Shown: positions 12,616-24,900, numbered from the stretch's first letter. The stretch is DNA of 64,000 bases from Cavia porcellus (GCF_034190915.1 NW_026947506.1:35753748-35817747); one strand, 5' to 3'. Notes: generated by a model from the letters alone, not told the origin. Numbers and translations: made by a program.

Positions 12616-12854
12616 TTTGGAAATCATTTTTTAAAATATTCTAAAATAGCTAAAATATTTTAATAAAACTATAAGGGAACAAATATGTTTAGTATGTAGT
12701 ACTCACAGGATGAAAATATATTGTTTTAAAGAAGGTCTAGTACAATCAATGGGATGATGTTTTATGAAAATGGCAGAATACAGTGACAGTAATTAGAACT
12801 ATACTACATACTTTTTAATTTTATTAAGTAATGGTAGTGGGTTTTTTTGTTTTT

Positions 12855-13245
12855 GTTTTTGTTTTTGAGATGGGGTCTTGTGATTTAGTTTAGGCTGTCT
12901 TCAAACTCCCAGGGATCGTGCTGCTTCTCAGCCTGCTAAAGCTCACAGGCACGCACCACCACACTTGTTTTTTTTCCTCCTCTTTCTTAAAATTCTCAAA
13001 ATTTCTTCTTTGGCAGATAATTAAGTGCTATAGTGTGTTGTCTCCTAAACTTGTATCCACACAAGGGAGAACTTGATGCAAACTTCAGAATTTTTTTGTT
13101 TTTTTGAGACAGGGTATTGCTGTGTAAATTCAGGCTGGCTTTGAGCTCACTTTGTAGCCCAGCCTGGTCTCAAACTTGCAACGATCCTCCTGTCTCAGCC
13201 TCCCAAGTACTGGGATTACAGGCATGTGCCACCATTCCTGGCTCA
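12855..13245 (-). repeat. Two antisense B1 SINEs
   Basis: Copies lie at about 12862-12965 and 13100-13244 ('gagacagggtattgctgtgt' to 'gtgccaccattcctggctc'). Confidence 0.85.
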
Positions 13246-13261
13246 GAAATAGAATTTTAAG

Positions 13262-13381
13262 GGGCTGGGGATTTAGCTCAGTGGCATAAGCGCCTGCCTT
13301 GCAAGCAGGCAGTCGTGAGTTCAATCCCTGGTACCAATAAAAAGGAAAAAGACCAAAAAAAAAAAAAAAAAAAAAAAAAAA
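13262..13381 (+). repeat. Young ID SINE with target-site duplication
   Basis: The full ID body, the 'ccaataaaaaggaaaaagac' extension and a long A tail are flanked by 17-base repeats (agaaatagaattttaag) at 13245-13261 and 13382-13398, which differ at one base. Confidence 0.92.
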
Positions 13382-13559
13382 AGAAATGGAATTTTAAGAG
13401 AAACCTGAATAACAGAGAAAAAGGACATGTTTTTTGTTGTTTTCTTTTTAAAATTCAATTTTCATTTGGATCTCATTAAGGAAAATACAAAATACTTCAG
13501 CTAAAATGCTGAGGAGAGTGCTGGGATTATAGGGTTATGTCACCATACCCTACTTCCTC

Positions 13560-14045
13560 TTTTTTTTTGAGACAGTCTTGCTATATAGTTCAGACTGGTT
13601 TTGAATTAAACCCAGGCTGGTCTTGAACTTGCAGCAATCATCCTGCTTCAGCCTCCAGAGTGCTGGGACTACAGGTGTGTGCCACTTTAAAATCACTGTT
13701 AGTTAGGCTTAACTAAGATGTAGTACCTTTCCAAAATCACACTGACTCCAAATTTCACTCAAATTTCAAGTGCCAGCTCAAGTCTCCAGAGCCAGATTTT
13801 AAGGTTGGTCCAGTTGAATTTCTAACTTCTTGGTGTCCAGCTCAACCTTGACAAACTTGGCAGAAGCCCAGTTGTATGTTTGTGTGTGTCCATGTACACA
13901 CTGTGCTAAGAATTGAAACGGGAATGCAAAGCTACATCTCCAGCTTTTTTGTAGATCTCAACAGAGTTGCTCAGGCTGGACTTGAACTTTAGGTCCTCCT
14001 GCCTCAGCCTTTGAAGTAGCTGAGATTAAGGGTGTATACCTATAA
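13560..14045 (-). repeat. Antisense B1 SINEs
   Basis: Copies at about 13565-13690 ('gagacagtcttgctatatag' with the duplicated inner unit) and about 13955-14045, the second diverged. Confidence 0.8.
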
Positions 14046-14489
14046 TGGATATTAATTAGCTAGAAGTCCAATTAATACTCTGGTTGATGGACAATCAGAA
14101 CATATCGGGCCAGGATACTACACGGTAGGTTACTGATGACAAGACATTTGGAGAGGCTTATGTGTAGAGGGGCCCTAGTTTTCAAAAGGCAGTAAAGGGC
14201 TTGATGACGAGGCTGAAGTTGGGTACAGATGAAGTTTAATGTGGAAGAATGCACTTCTGTATATGCAACAAACATGCAAGGCATCTCACCAGATGGGAAG
14301 TGTCGTCTATTTCCAGTTTGCAACACATCTGATGGAATACCCTTGCCTAGGAATGTGTAACAGATCTTGCAATTTTTACATTTTGTGGGCTGCTCTGGTA
14401 CTTCCCTGTTCTCCATCTTGAACCCTATCATTTACACTTCGTGACTTCCATCCAGTTCTTGGTCTTGAGTCCCTCCACCTACTTTTGAC

Positions 14490-14960
14490 ATTTGTTTAAT
14501 AAGGCTATTCATTCATCAAATACGGAGCAAGTGCCTAGAATATGTGGCATCACCATGCACTGAAGTGAATAAGGAGACGACAAAGTGTAACTTACACATA
14601 TAAAGAAAACTAAAGCCTTGTAAGGAGCAGGGACCTGGGTGTGTGTGTTTTCATTAAGGCGGTCAGGGAAAGCTTCTGAGGTAGGGACATAAACTAAGGC
14701 CCTGAACGTCCCTGGAAGAGGAGGCAGGGGTGTAAAAGTCCTAGAGTGGGAAGGAGCTTGGTGTATTGGGGAAGGGGATGACAGGCACTGGAGTGGAGGG
14801 AGAGTAGTGACTCTAACCTTTGGAGACAGATAAACTCAAATACAAGCTTCTAATGTGTGACTTGTCAGAGAAGACGGTCTGGAAGATCAGGCCTGCAAGG
14901 TCCTAGGCAGGGTGGAGACCAGGTTAGGCAAGATTTGAAAGAGGAGGGAAGGAGGTGCAG
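14490..14960 (+). repeat. Ancient L2-like repeat
   Basis: The order 'attcattcatcaaatac...gtgcctag', 'ggtcagggaaagcttctgag', 'taaggccctgaacg' and 'gggaaggagcttggtgt' is that of an old mammalian LINE2-type element. It is diverged, and the boundaries are approximate. Confidence 0.45.
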
Positions 14961-15246
14961 AGTAGTGGTCCTAAGAGACCACCTCCTGGGATGAAAACGG
15001 ACAACTATGCAGCCAAGCTCCTGGGGAAACTGTCCCTGGCTATGTAAAGAAGAGTTGTGAGCTACTGTCATTGGTGCATATCAGACTTGGAAAGCTCCGT
15101 GTGAATTTCCTGCCCCCTTGATCACAACTCCCCTTAATCATTTCCTTGGTTCTGTAATCTTGCTTCGAATTGATTTCCTATGAAAAACTGCCTCGTAGGA
15201 CAGAAACAAATATGAAAGTGAAAATGGGGTCTTGTTTTCGTCTCAG

Positions 15247-15295
15247 GACAGTAATTCCCTGTAGAGACAGAATGACAGTAATTCCCTATAGAGAT
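15247..15295 (+). repeat. 27-bp-period tandem duplication
   Basis: The unit 'gacagtaattccctgtagag' at 15247 recurs at 15274 with a single change, upstream of the DAGLB promoter. Confidence 0.75.
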
Positions 15296-15636
15296 GCAGG
15301 CAAAATTAGCTGCCCTTTGTTCCTAAAACTCCGCGTCTTGTCGCTTCTATCGGGGACCTCTTGCAGTTTTCTGTTTCCCTCTGACCCTCTCTGGTCAAGG
15401 GTAGGTTGCAGTTTCAGACCCCTAACTCGGAGAAGCCCAATGTGAGAATTCTATAACGGAGACCACAGATCGCTGGAACGTGGTCCCATGCTTGGAAGAC
15501 TAACCCAGTGTAAATTCCAGACCAACCGTTAGTAGCTTAGAGTCCTTATCTAGAAAATGGAACTATTCCAGAGCCGAGTTCACAGAGCAACAGACAGGTA
15601 ATAAAGCAGGCCAGCTGGTTCCAGGGTCAGCCCGTC

Positions 15637-15755
15637 TGCGCAGGCGCACAGGACGCCGGCGGCGGCAGCGGCGGCGGCCGGGCGGCTATTCGCGTGGACA
15701 GGCCGCGGCTTAGAATGAGCATGCGCGCGGCTCCGCCCTCACATGCGCCTGCGCA
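15637..15755. promoter_or_regulatory. DAGLB: Inverted pair of NRF1-like sites
   Basis: A 12-base motif at 15637-15648 recurs as its exact reverse complement at 15744-15755. Both match the palindromic GCGCA-n-GCGC type bound by NRF1. A third related site (GCATGCGCGC) lies between them. Confidence 0.6.
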
Positions 15756-15799
15756 GGGTCGAGGGTTAATTCGACCGCGGAGTCCGGGGGCTCCAAGGT

Positions 15800-15826
15800 A
15801 TGAGTGGCGAGTGGCGCGCAGGTTGA
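15800..15826 (+). other. Short upstream ORF in the DAGLB leader
   Basis: ATG at 15800 is followed by seven sense codons and TGA at 15824-15826, 27 bases before the DAGLB ATG. It matters only if transcription starts upstream of 15800. A longer frame from ATG 15715 or 15721 runs to 15900 and overlaps the DAGLB start out of frame. Confidence 0.4.
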
Positions 15827-15853
15827 GTGAAGTCGCGAGGCGAGCGCTGCGCC

Positions 15854-15948
15854 ATGCCGGGGATGGTGCTCTTTGGCCGGCGCTGGGCCATTGCAAGTGA
15901 TGACTTAGTCTTTCCAGGATTTTTCGAGCTGTTCCTGAGAGTGCTGTG
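15854..15948 (+). CDS. DAGLB: DAGLB exon 1, coding part
   Basis: The ATG at 15854 starts [15 protein letters not shown]; the donor gtaagag follows at 15949. It encodes residues 1-31 and two bases of W32, including the beginning of the first membrane segment. The sequence and the in-frame junction to exon 2 fix this start; the upstream ATGs are in other frames or stop early. Confidence 0.95.
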
Positions 15949-18908
15949 GTAAGAGTCGGGGGTCTGGATGGCGCCTAGGAGGGACAGGGGAGGGTTGCTG
16001 CCTGCTGAGACAATGGTAAAAGTCGCTAATCTCCGAGCTCCGCTGCAGGCCTGGAGCTTGCCAGGATTCTCTTGTTTAGTGCTCACCACCGCCCGAGGTT
16101 AGGTGCTATTGCTGACCTCATTTTACGAATGGTAAGCTGAGGCCCAAAGAGGGGAGGCAGTGCCTGGGGTCACTCGGGTGGCCGTGACGTCCACGCTGCT
16201 GGGCACAACCTCCTCGCGGACTGTGGCGCTGAGACCTGGCAGCGAGAGGCGAGAACGTCATTACAGACCAAAACCCATCGCCTCGAGCTCGCCTTCCTCG
16301 GGTCGTGTTCAGCCACATGTGTCAGTCTTCAGTGTTGAACTCTGCGTGAAAAAGTAAAGCACCTGCATCTGCAGAAGTCGGGAAATGCCTGTAAACCTTA
16401 GTACTGGGTGAGGCTGAGGCAGGAAGATTGAAAACTCGAACCCAGTCTGAATAATTTAGCGAGACCCTGTTTCAAAAATAAATAAATGAGCCAGGTGTGG
16501 TGGCACACTCTTGTAAACCCAGCACTTGGGAGGCTGAGACAGGAATATGGTTGGGAGTTCGAGACCAGCCTGTGCCACAAAGTGAGCTCAAAGTCTGCCC
16601 GAACTGCATAGAAACCCTGTCTCAAAAGATAAAAATAAATAAGTAAATAAATGGCTGGATATGTAGTTCAGTGTGAAGGCGCTTCCACACAAGCGATTGT
16701 CTTTCAAAATATGGAATTTTTAAAAAAAGGTGGGAGGTAATACCCTTACTGAGAATCATGTTTGAAGCCAGTTCCCTGGGGGCCTGGACAAAGAATAATA
16801 TCCTTGGTGTGCAGAAGTACATTCTGAGGGGAAAAGAATGTAAAAACAATGTTTTGACCTGTTTTCCAGCAATTTTCTCTAAGAAAAGGGCCATGTTTTT
16901 AGAGTTCATTTCCCCATCATTTTTAGATTCAGAATCCAGATATTACAAAATCAACCAAAATATTTTTTAAAAAAAAATTTCCCTTTCCCTCTGGTGTTGG
17001 GACTTAAGGTCTATTCCTCACACAAGTGCTATACTACTGAGCAGAACTCCCCATCTGCCAGGGCTTAAGCGTTTGGGCTTGAATCCTTAATAAGCCATCC
17101 TTTCCTCTGTTGAGATACCTCAAAGGAAGAACCAGATAGTTTTTCACTCAGTGTTAGGAGCTGTGTTTCATTGTTCTGCATTGAATTTCAAAATGCAGTT
17201 TGAAAGCCACAGGACTTCTTTGAAGTGTATCAGTGCTCACCTTGGAGCATCTGCATCATTTCATTCTCTCCCTTTTAGTTTTCAATTACAAATAACAGAT
17301 TACAGTGTGAGTTTATTCATTTCTTTTAATCTACAAATGTAAACATTTTCTAGTTAGTTGAATGTTTCTGAGATGTAATGAGCTATTTTGTAGCAACTCG
17401 CATTATATTGGCTTGTTTGTGTCTTTAGCTGGATTATAATAGGCATAGAAAAAGAATGATAGTATGGAAAGTGTAAAACTCATTAAAAGAAAAGAGAGCG
17501 CCATACTCTTTAGTTGACTTGGTATATTTTTTATTGATAAAAATTATATTCAACAAAAAAAAATTAAAAAAAATTATATTCAAGCCAATAAGGTGATGTT
17601 TACCTGTTATCTCAACACTTTGGGAGACTGAGGCAGAGAACTGCAGGGTTAAGCCCAGCCTGGGCAATTTAGCAAAACAGTATCTCAAAATAAAAAATTT
17701 TTAAAAACAGCTGAGATGTAGCTTAGTGCTAAGGCCCTGGGTTTAATTCCTAGTACCATAAAAGAAAAAAAAATACATATTTGCACTTTGGATTCTCTCC
17801 CCCCACCCATTGCTGAGGATGAAAACCAGGGCCTCATGCATGCTAGGCAAATGCTCTACCACTGTGCTGCCCTCCAACCCCTGGACTTCATTCCTGACCC
17901 TCGCTGTCTCTCCACAGGTGGATTGGCATTCTGACTTTGTATGTCATGCACAGAGGGAAGTTGGATTGTGCCGGTGGAGTCCTGCTCAGCAGTTACTTGA
18001 TCGTTCTCATTGTGCTGCTGGCAGTTGTTATATGTACTGTGTTAGCCATCGTGTGTGTCAGCATGAAAGGTAAACACACAGCAACCTTTTTTAAATTTGA
18101 TATCTTTTTAAAAATATTTTCACAGCCTTGAGATAAAATTTGCATGCTATACGATGTACCCATTTAAAATGTATGATTCAGTGGTTCTGAATGTATTATT
18201 CATAGTTATGCACCTATTACCACAATCAGCTTTAGAACATTTGCATTGCAGTTATGGCTTAAATATGAAGTGTCCCCCAAAGATTCATGTATTGATGACT
18301 TCACGCACAGTGTAGCAGTATTCGGTGGGCAGGGCCTAGAAAGACGTGGTGGGTTGTGAACACACTTAACCTCATTAATGGACTGATCCATTGGCGACTC
18401 AGAGCTGAATGGGACATTAGGAAGTAGCGCCCAGAAAGTAGGTCCCTGGAGGTGGGTACTTGTAAGCCCCTTCTCTGACTGTTCCCTTCTCTGTCTTACT
18501 CTCTTGGTCTCTTTGTGCTTCCTGGCTGCCTTGAGGTGAACTGCTTTGCTCTGTCATTCTCTTCTGTTTCTGCCTCGGAGCCAACTGATCATGGACTTAA
18601 ACCTCTCAAATCAGGAGCTAAAGTAAACCTCTCATTTAAGTTGTAGGTGTCAGGTGTTTTGGTCTACCAGTGGAAAGCGACCAGTACAGTCACCCCAAAA
18701 GAAATCCTAGCGGCTCTCATTTTCTGCCCTTCCACATTTTCCCAGCCCTAGACATCCACTTGTCTGCTTTCAGTCTCTATAGATTTATTCTGAATATGAT
18801 ATATGTGGAATTATCCATTCTGTGGCCCTTTGGTCAGGCTTCTTAAGCTTAGTGTAATATTTTCAAGATTCACGAATGCCATATAAGTATCAGAATATAC
18901 TTTAGTGA

Positions 18909-18945
<37 letters not shown>

Positions 18946-21900
18946 GTGCGCACACACATGGTGTGTGGTACTGGTGATCAAATCCAGGGCCTTCTCTATG
19001 CAAGACAAGATCTGTACCACTGAGCTACATCCTCAGCCCTTTTGGCTTCTTATGACTAAACAAGATTACATTGTTTGGGCACATTTTACTTATCTGTGTA
19101 TAATTTGATGAACATTTGGGTTGTTGGCTATTACTTATAATGCTGCTGAGAACATTTGCATTTGGTTTTTGTGTAGGCCTAGGTCTTCATTTGTCTTGAG
19201 TGTTTACCTGAGAGTGGAATTGCCAGGTCACATGGTAACTGTATTTAACCTCTTAAGGAGCTGCCAGACTTTTCCAAGAAGTTGTATCAATTTACATTCT
19301 TACTAGCAGTGTATAAGGGTTCTAATTTCTCACAGTTCTTACCAACCCAGTACTATCTGAATTTCTGCTTGTAGCCATCCTGGTGAGTATGAAATAGTTT
19401 TCATCTGCATTTCCTTGATAACTAGTGAGTGTGTCTATGCTTTTGTGTGCTTATTGGCCTTTTTAGTATCATTTTTTGAAAAAATGCCAACTTCGCCAAA
19501 CTTTTAATTAAACTATATTATCCTTTTATCAATGGTTTATAAGAGTTACACCTATTCTTTTTTCTTTTAATTCTTTTAATGTAGTGTAGGGGCTTGAACT
19601 TAGGGCTAGATAAGTTCTACACCATTGAGCTACCCCCAGATCTAAACTTTTTTTTTTTTTTTGGTGGTACTGGGGCTTACAGTGCAAAGCCTTTGCACTG
19701 TGCTACCTTCTGAGCCCTTTTTTTGTGTTTTGAGATAGGGTCTTGCTGAATTGCTTAGACTGGACTCAAACATGCTGTCCTCCTGCCTCAGCCTCCCAGA
19801 ATGCTGGGATTACAGGTGTCTGTCTCCATACCCAGCTCCTACACCTGTTTGTTTGTTTTTTTTTTTTTTTTTTTTTTTTTTTAATCTTTTAAAACCAAAC
19901 GATTTACTTTGAGTAATTGCTGAAATTCTCAAGATGAGCTGGATGTTGCACCAGCTACTCTCTTGAATTTAAGTGTTGTTCCTTCAGGGAACCCATGCCT
20001 GAATCTGCAACACACAACTTTTAGATGTCTCGTTTGCCCGGTACTGATGGTATTTCGCCTTTTAGCCTTTGTGCTACAGTTATACTTCCTCTTGTGCTTG
20101 GCAGCGTAGCTACATTTGCCCCAGGCTGACCACTGAAGGTGGTACCAGAGCCACAGCGGCAGCACAATGTGTGTCTTATGATGCTTTCCAGAGGATGACC
20201 TTCCCTTCAACGTCTCACTTGTGCCACCGAGACCAAAGAGCTACACCTGTTCTTAATGATGTTTTTTTCCTACACATTGTGGTTTTCTGCAATCAGGTCT
20301 CTCGAAATGCTAGAAACCTTATTGTGAAAGCCATCACTGCCACTCAGAGCCCCCTTATTCTGCAGCTTCCTCTGCTAGGGATGGGGCTGAACGTGGCAAT
20401 GCTCATGCCCAGTGGACGTGAAAACACCATTGCTGTTTTCTCCCTGACCTCTATGAATCTGTGTCCCTCACTGTTTCTACTGTGCCACTCCCAGATGTTC
20501 AGTGCTTCATGTCCAATGTATGTGAATTGCACTTGGAACAGCAGGTCCAAGCCCCAGCCTACTAACCTGGCTGCATTGTTAGTAGAAAAACTCTGATGAA
20601 ATCCAGGAGTGTGGCCTCTTATCTGTTCTCAGAAGAAATCACTTCTGGCTCTGAAGCCAGAAAAAGCAAGAGCTCGTTCACCTCCAGAACCCGTGGGAAC
20701 CCAGGTGACAGGCCATACAAATGCTGAAACTGCAGAATCTAGTGATTCTTAGGGCTCCAGAGAATCTTCACAAGCTGAATGAATCCCAACCAGAATTGAG
20801 CTGGAACATTAAGCACCTGGACAACTGTTTGAAGCACCTAGTTCAGTACCAGAGCAACTAGGATCACAAATGGCTACTGAAGGACCAGCAGATTAGGCAT
20901 CGCTTTTCCCTGCTTAGTGTAAGTGGACAGAACTCAAGGTTTGAAGCCAGTCTGTGGAGCGTCTCAGAACTGGAGTGAATAGAGCCGCCCAGTCCATTGG
21001 GAAACAATGCTTCGAAGAGAATACTTCCTTGTTTGCTTTGGAAGCTGTGCTGGATCATTGACTCCATAAGACTGGTTATTAGCCTTGTCTGTGTGTGTCG
21101 GAGGCTGTGATTTCCACACACTGGAACCTAGAGGAGGGCTGGGTGTGTATGGTGGTGCATACCTGTAATGCCAGTTAAAGCAGGAGGATCACCATAAGTT
21201 TCAGGCCAGCCTGAGCTATGCAGTAAGTTCAAGACCAGCCTGAACTACATGCAAGACTTTGTCTCAGAAGAACAGAAACAAAAACCCCAAAAAAGAAAAA
21301 AGCCAGGCCTTAGCATTATCTAATTTGTTTGCTCTTTTTTGTTTATGTCACATTCTGTTTGGATCACTGTGTCTGTAACTGTTAGATTCAGATTTGTAAC
21401 TGAATGTAAAATTTTTTCCCCTAAAATGGTTGCTTTTCTTCATTTATTTTTGGTGGTGTCAGGGCACATTCCCATTCCCGTGAGGGGTGTTTCTGGTCAT
21501 CCCAGATATTGCCACAGTGCCTGCACCAGCATATGTCGGTGCTCAGAGCCAGAGCTCAGGGTTCATCTCCAGGTCACAGGCTGCCAGTCCCACAGCCTCT
21601 TCCAAACAGAACCCCATCCCACATGTACCAAGTGTGTGTCAGAGAAGCTGACTTAGAAGCCCAGGAATGATCCTTAGTGTGGGGCACTGATTCAGGTGTG
21701 GACGTGGTACCCAGTTTGGGCCAAGAGAGTTTGCTGGAAGGTGCTGGGAACGTCCTTCCTTGTTGCTCTTGGAATGATTCAGAAGCCGCATATCACTGTC
21801 CTCCTGAATGGTGCCGTAAATCCACCCAAAGCCCAGTAGAGCAGGTATATAGGAAGCGGTGCTGTGAGAAACCTTTGCACACCCATTCCTGAGTCAGTAC

Positions 21901-24900
21901 AAGTCCTGCCTGCTTTTCAGCCAGCTGAAGGTTGATTTTCTTTACTTGTGATTAGAGATATACAGCTGAAATGAGAACAGTGTTATATAGAAATATAGAA
22001 GGTTAATTGCCAATTAAAATTGGGTGTGGTGGCACATGCTGTATCCCAGCACTCAGGAGACTGAGGCAGGAGGATCACCATGAGTTGAAACTCAGCCTGG
22101 GCTACATAGTGAGTTCAGGACCAGCCTGAACTACACAGCAAGTCCCTGTCTCAAAAAGGAAAGAACAAAACAAAAAAAAAAAAACAAAGAAAATTGCTAA
22201 TTTAAAAAGTAATTAGCATAATGTGCTTTATTAAAATCTGTATTTTAGAGCTGGGCATGATGGCATACTTACAATCCCTCCACTAGCAGAGACTGAGACA
22301 GGAGGATCAAGAGTTAGAGCCCAGTTTGGGCAACTTAGTAAGACCCTGTCTAAACACAAAGAAGGGCTGCGTTGCAGTTCGTCATTAAGGGTCTTAGCTC
22401 AATTCACAGTACTGAAAAGAAGAAAAGAAGACTGGAAAAAACTAAATACTTGTTTGTATTTTATCCATATCACCTAAAAAGTGAAAAAATGAGTGTGGAT
22501 TTGGATTTGTGGCAGCCCCATCCCCTGGGCTCTCACAGTGTCCTGTGCCAGAGCAAACTGTGACCCAGAACCGTTGCCTGGCCTCTGCCTATAGGATGTC
22601 ACCGCTGAAGCAGGTTGTGCAGTGGTAAACACAGAATGAAAAATTGCTTTGTGAACAGGGATGAACAGTGCCCGCCTGGCAAGTGTGAGGTCCTGAGTTC
22701 AAGCCTGGGTATGATTTCTAGTGTGCTCAGGTACAGAACATTGTAGCTTTTTTGTGTCTCCCCCCCTCCCGCTGCCAAAGGTTATATAATTTTTGTTTAT
22801 GGGCAAATAAATATGTAAAAAATATTAAACATTACTGGTCACTGGGAAGATGCAAATTAAAACAACACTGAGATTCCACCTCACTCCAGAAAGAATAGCC
22901 ATCATCAAGAAATCAACCTATAACAAGTGCTGATAGGACTGTGGGGGGAAAAGGAACCCTTCTCCATTGTTGCTGGGAGTGTAGACTGGTGCAGCCACTG
23001 TAGAATAGAAGTCAGTGCGCAGATTTCTCAAAAGACTAAAACTGGAGGTTCCATTTGACCCACTATTCCTCTTCTTGGTATCTTCCTGAAAGAATTAAAA
23101 GCATCATACCACAGTGATATATGCACACCTGTGTTTACAGCAACACAATTTGTAATAGCTAAATCTTGGAAACAGCCCAAATGCCCATCAACTAATGAAT
23201 GAAGTTGTGTTTTTTTTAATACAATGAAGTACTACTCTGCCATAAAGAAGGATAAGCTTCAGACATGTCTAAATGGATGCACCTTGAGACGATTCTCCTA
23301 AGTGAAATACATCAGACACGTGTAAACACCACATTGTTTTTCTGAGAAACCAAACACATAAATAAGGACCAAAATGTATAATAGACACTGGGAAATGGGA
23401 AGAAAATATTCAGATGGGAAGGGAAACAGGGTGGGGGGAGGAGAAAGAAAAAAAGGAAGGGACAAGGAAAAAAAGAAAAACAAAGCTTTTGTGAGTAAGG
23501 AGAGGAAGAGGAGAGGAGGGGAATGAGAATAAAAGAAACAAGATACATCATAAGCAGGTACAAACTCCCTACGAGGAAGGTGATCATTATTTATATCTAA
23601 AATGTACCAGTAAAATAGAAATAAAATGGGAATTTAAGTGAAAAACTTTGGTTTGTTCCTGCACAGCCTTGCCTGGGAGGTTGCACAGACCCCAGATCTG
23701 CTTCTGGGGAAGTGGGCTGAAGGGTGAGGGCTGGAGGCTTGGAATGTGCTTCCTACCCACTTCACCTGTTTGACCTTTTTGTCCTGCACAGAATGGGTGA
23801 TTGTTTTAAATCCTAAATTTCAGGTGTATTTTAAAATAACATACTGGTAAGTTTTATTCTTGGTACAACGATAACTTCCATTTTCCCTTTAGATTCATTA
23901 GTCAAGTCTCAGTAATTAATGTGTCATTTTGGTAGAAAGACAATGTATATTTAGCTTTTAAAAAATTTATTTATTGATTGATTGATTACAGTGCTGGGAA
24001 TTGAATACAGGTCCTTTATACTGAGCTACTTTCTCAGCCCTTTTTTGAGACTTGGCCTTTTTTTTTCCTTCTTCAAAATTTCGAAACACATGAATCAGGG
24101 GGCAACAATGGTACATACATTGTGCATTTTCATCCCCAGATCATTCACCAAGAGCACAAGACATCTACATTCAATTGTCTAAACAGTACCAGCACAAATC
24201 TTTCTCTTCAGTGAACTCAGAGAAATCAGTAGTATAACTAGTTGTTTTTTATATACATATGCATATGTTGTTTTTTTCAGCTTCTCACACTAGGGAGACA
24301 ATTAGTTTATTCTTCTTTATGGCTGAGTAGTATTCCAGTGCGTAAAAATATCACATCTTTTTTTATCCATTCCTCAGTCAGTGGGCATTTAGGTTGTTTC
24401 CAAGATCTACCTATTATTAATTGTGCTGCTATAAATACGAGTGCACGTGTATCGCTGTAGTGTGATGTTTTAAATTCTTCTGGGAAGATACCCAGAAGAG
24501 GAATAACTGGGTTGAATAGGACCTCTAGTCCTGGTTTTTTGAGGAATCTCCATGCTGATTTCCACAGTGGTTATACCAGTCTGCATTACCACCAACAGTG
24601 GAGAAGAGTTCCTTTATCCTCACAGCCCCTCCAGCATTTGTTATTGCTTGATCTCTTTTTCTTTTTCTTGATTTCTTGAAAATAGCCACTCTTTCTGGGG
24701 CAAGCTGGAATCTCAGTGTTGTTTTGACTTGCATCTTTCGAATGACCAGTGATGTTGAACATTTTTTCAAATATTTATTTGCCGTTTGTATTTGTTCATC
24801 TGAGAAGTGTGTATTCATCTCAGATGCCCATTTTTGGATTGGGCCTTTAAATCTGGGAAGACTGATTTTTTTTTTTTAATTCTGTATATATTCTCGGTAG

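Larger units (their letters stand above)
8716..15630. other. KDELR2-DAGLB intergenic interval
   Basis: About 7 kb lie between the KDELR2 polyA site and the DAGLB promoter. It holds many SINEs, an antisense L1 3' end (about 12110-12615), an L2-like old repeat (about 14490-14960) and a small 27-bp tandem duplication at 15247. A 119-codon minus-strand open frame at 14072-14431 has no recognised relative. I see no gene. Confidence 0.7.
15630..15853 (+). promoter_or_regulatory. DAGLB: DAGLB GC-rich promoter and 5' leader
   Basis: This is the only strongly CpG-rich block in the window. It has no evident TATA box and carries NRF1-like sites: TGCGCAGGCGCA at 15637-15648, its exact reverse complement at 15744-15755, and GCATGCGCGC near 15719. 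GGC-rich runs lie at 15655-15685. It ends at the DAGLB ATG. The transcription start is not determinable here, though initiation at several points is usual for such promoters. Confidence 0.75.
15949..17917. other. DAGLB: DAGLB intron 1
   Basis: The first 400 bases stay fairly GC-rich. B1-type SINEs follow (about 16385-16480, 16492-16640 and 17590-17690) together with ID-type elements (about 16650-16710, 16980-17055, 17705-17765 and 17800-17882). No other gene is seen. Confidence 0.8.
18691..19560 (-). mobile_element. Old L1 fragment, antisense (right part)
   Basis: 'agtggaattgccaggtcaca' and 'tggtaactgtatttaacctc' continue the ancient L1 copy. A (TG)n tract with an antisense ID (about 18912-19040) is inserted in it. 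Confidence 0.65.

Noticed and set aside
13262..13335. tRNA gene-like sequence
   Set aside because: The box A/B-like body belongs to an ID SINE with poly-A and target-site repeats, not to a functional tRNA gene.
15627..15900. Several overlapping open frames on both strands at the DAGLB promoter
   Set aside because: GC-rich sequence with few stops; they are unrelated to known proteins and shadow exon 1. Only the plus-strand uORFs are kept, as possible leader elements.
19929..20210. RPL37 frame as a functional ribosomal gene
   Set aside because: The ATG is lost (ACG), zinc-binding cysteines are missing, and the poly-A tail plus target-site repeats mark it as a retrocopy.
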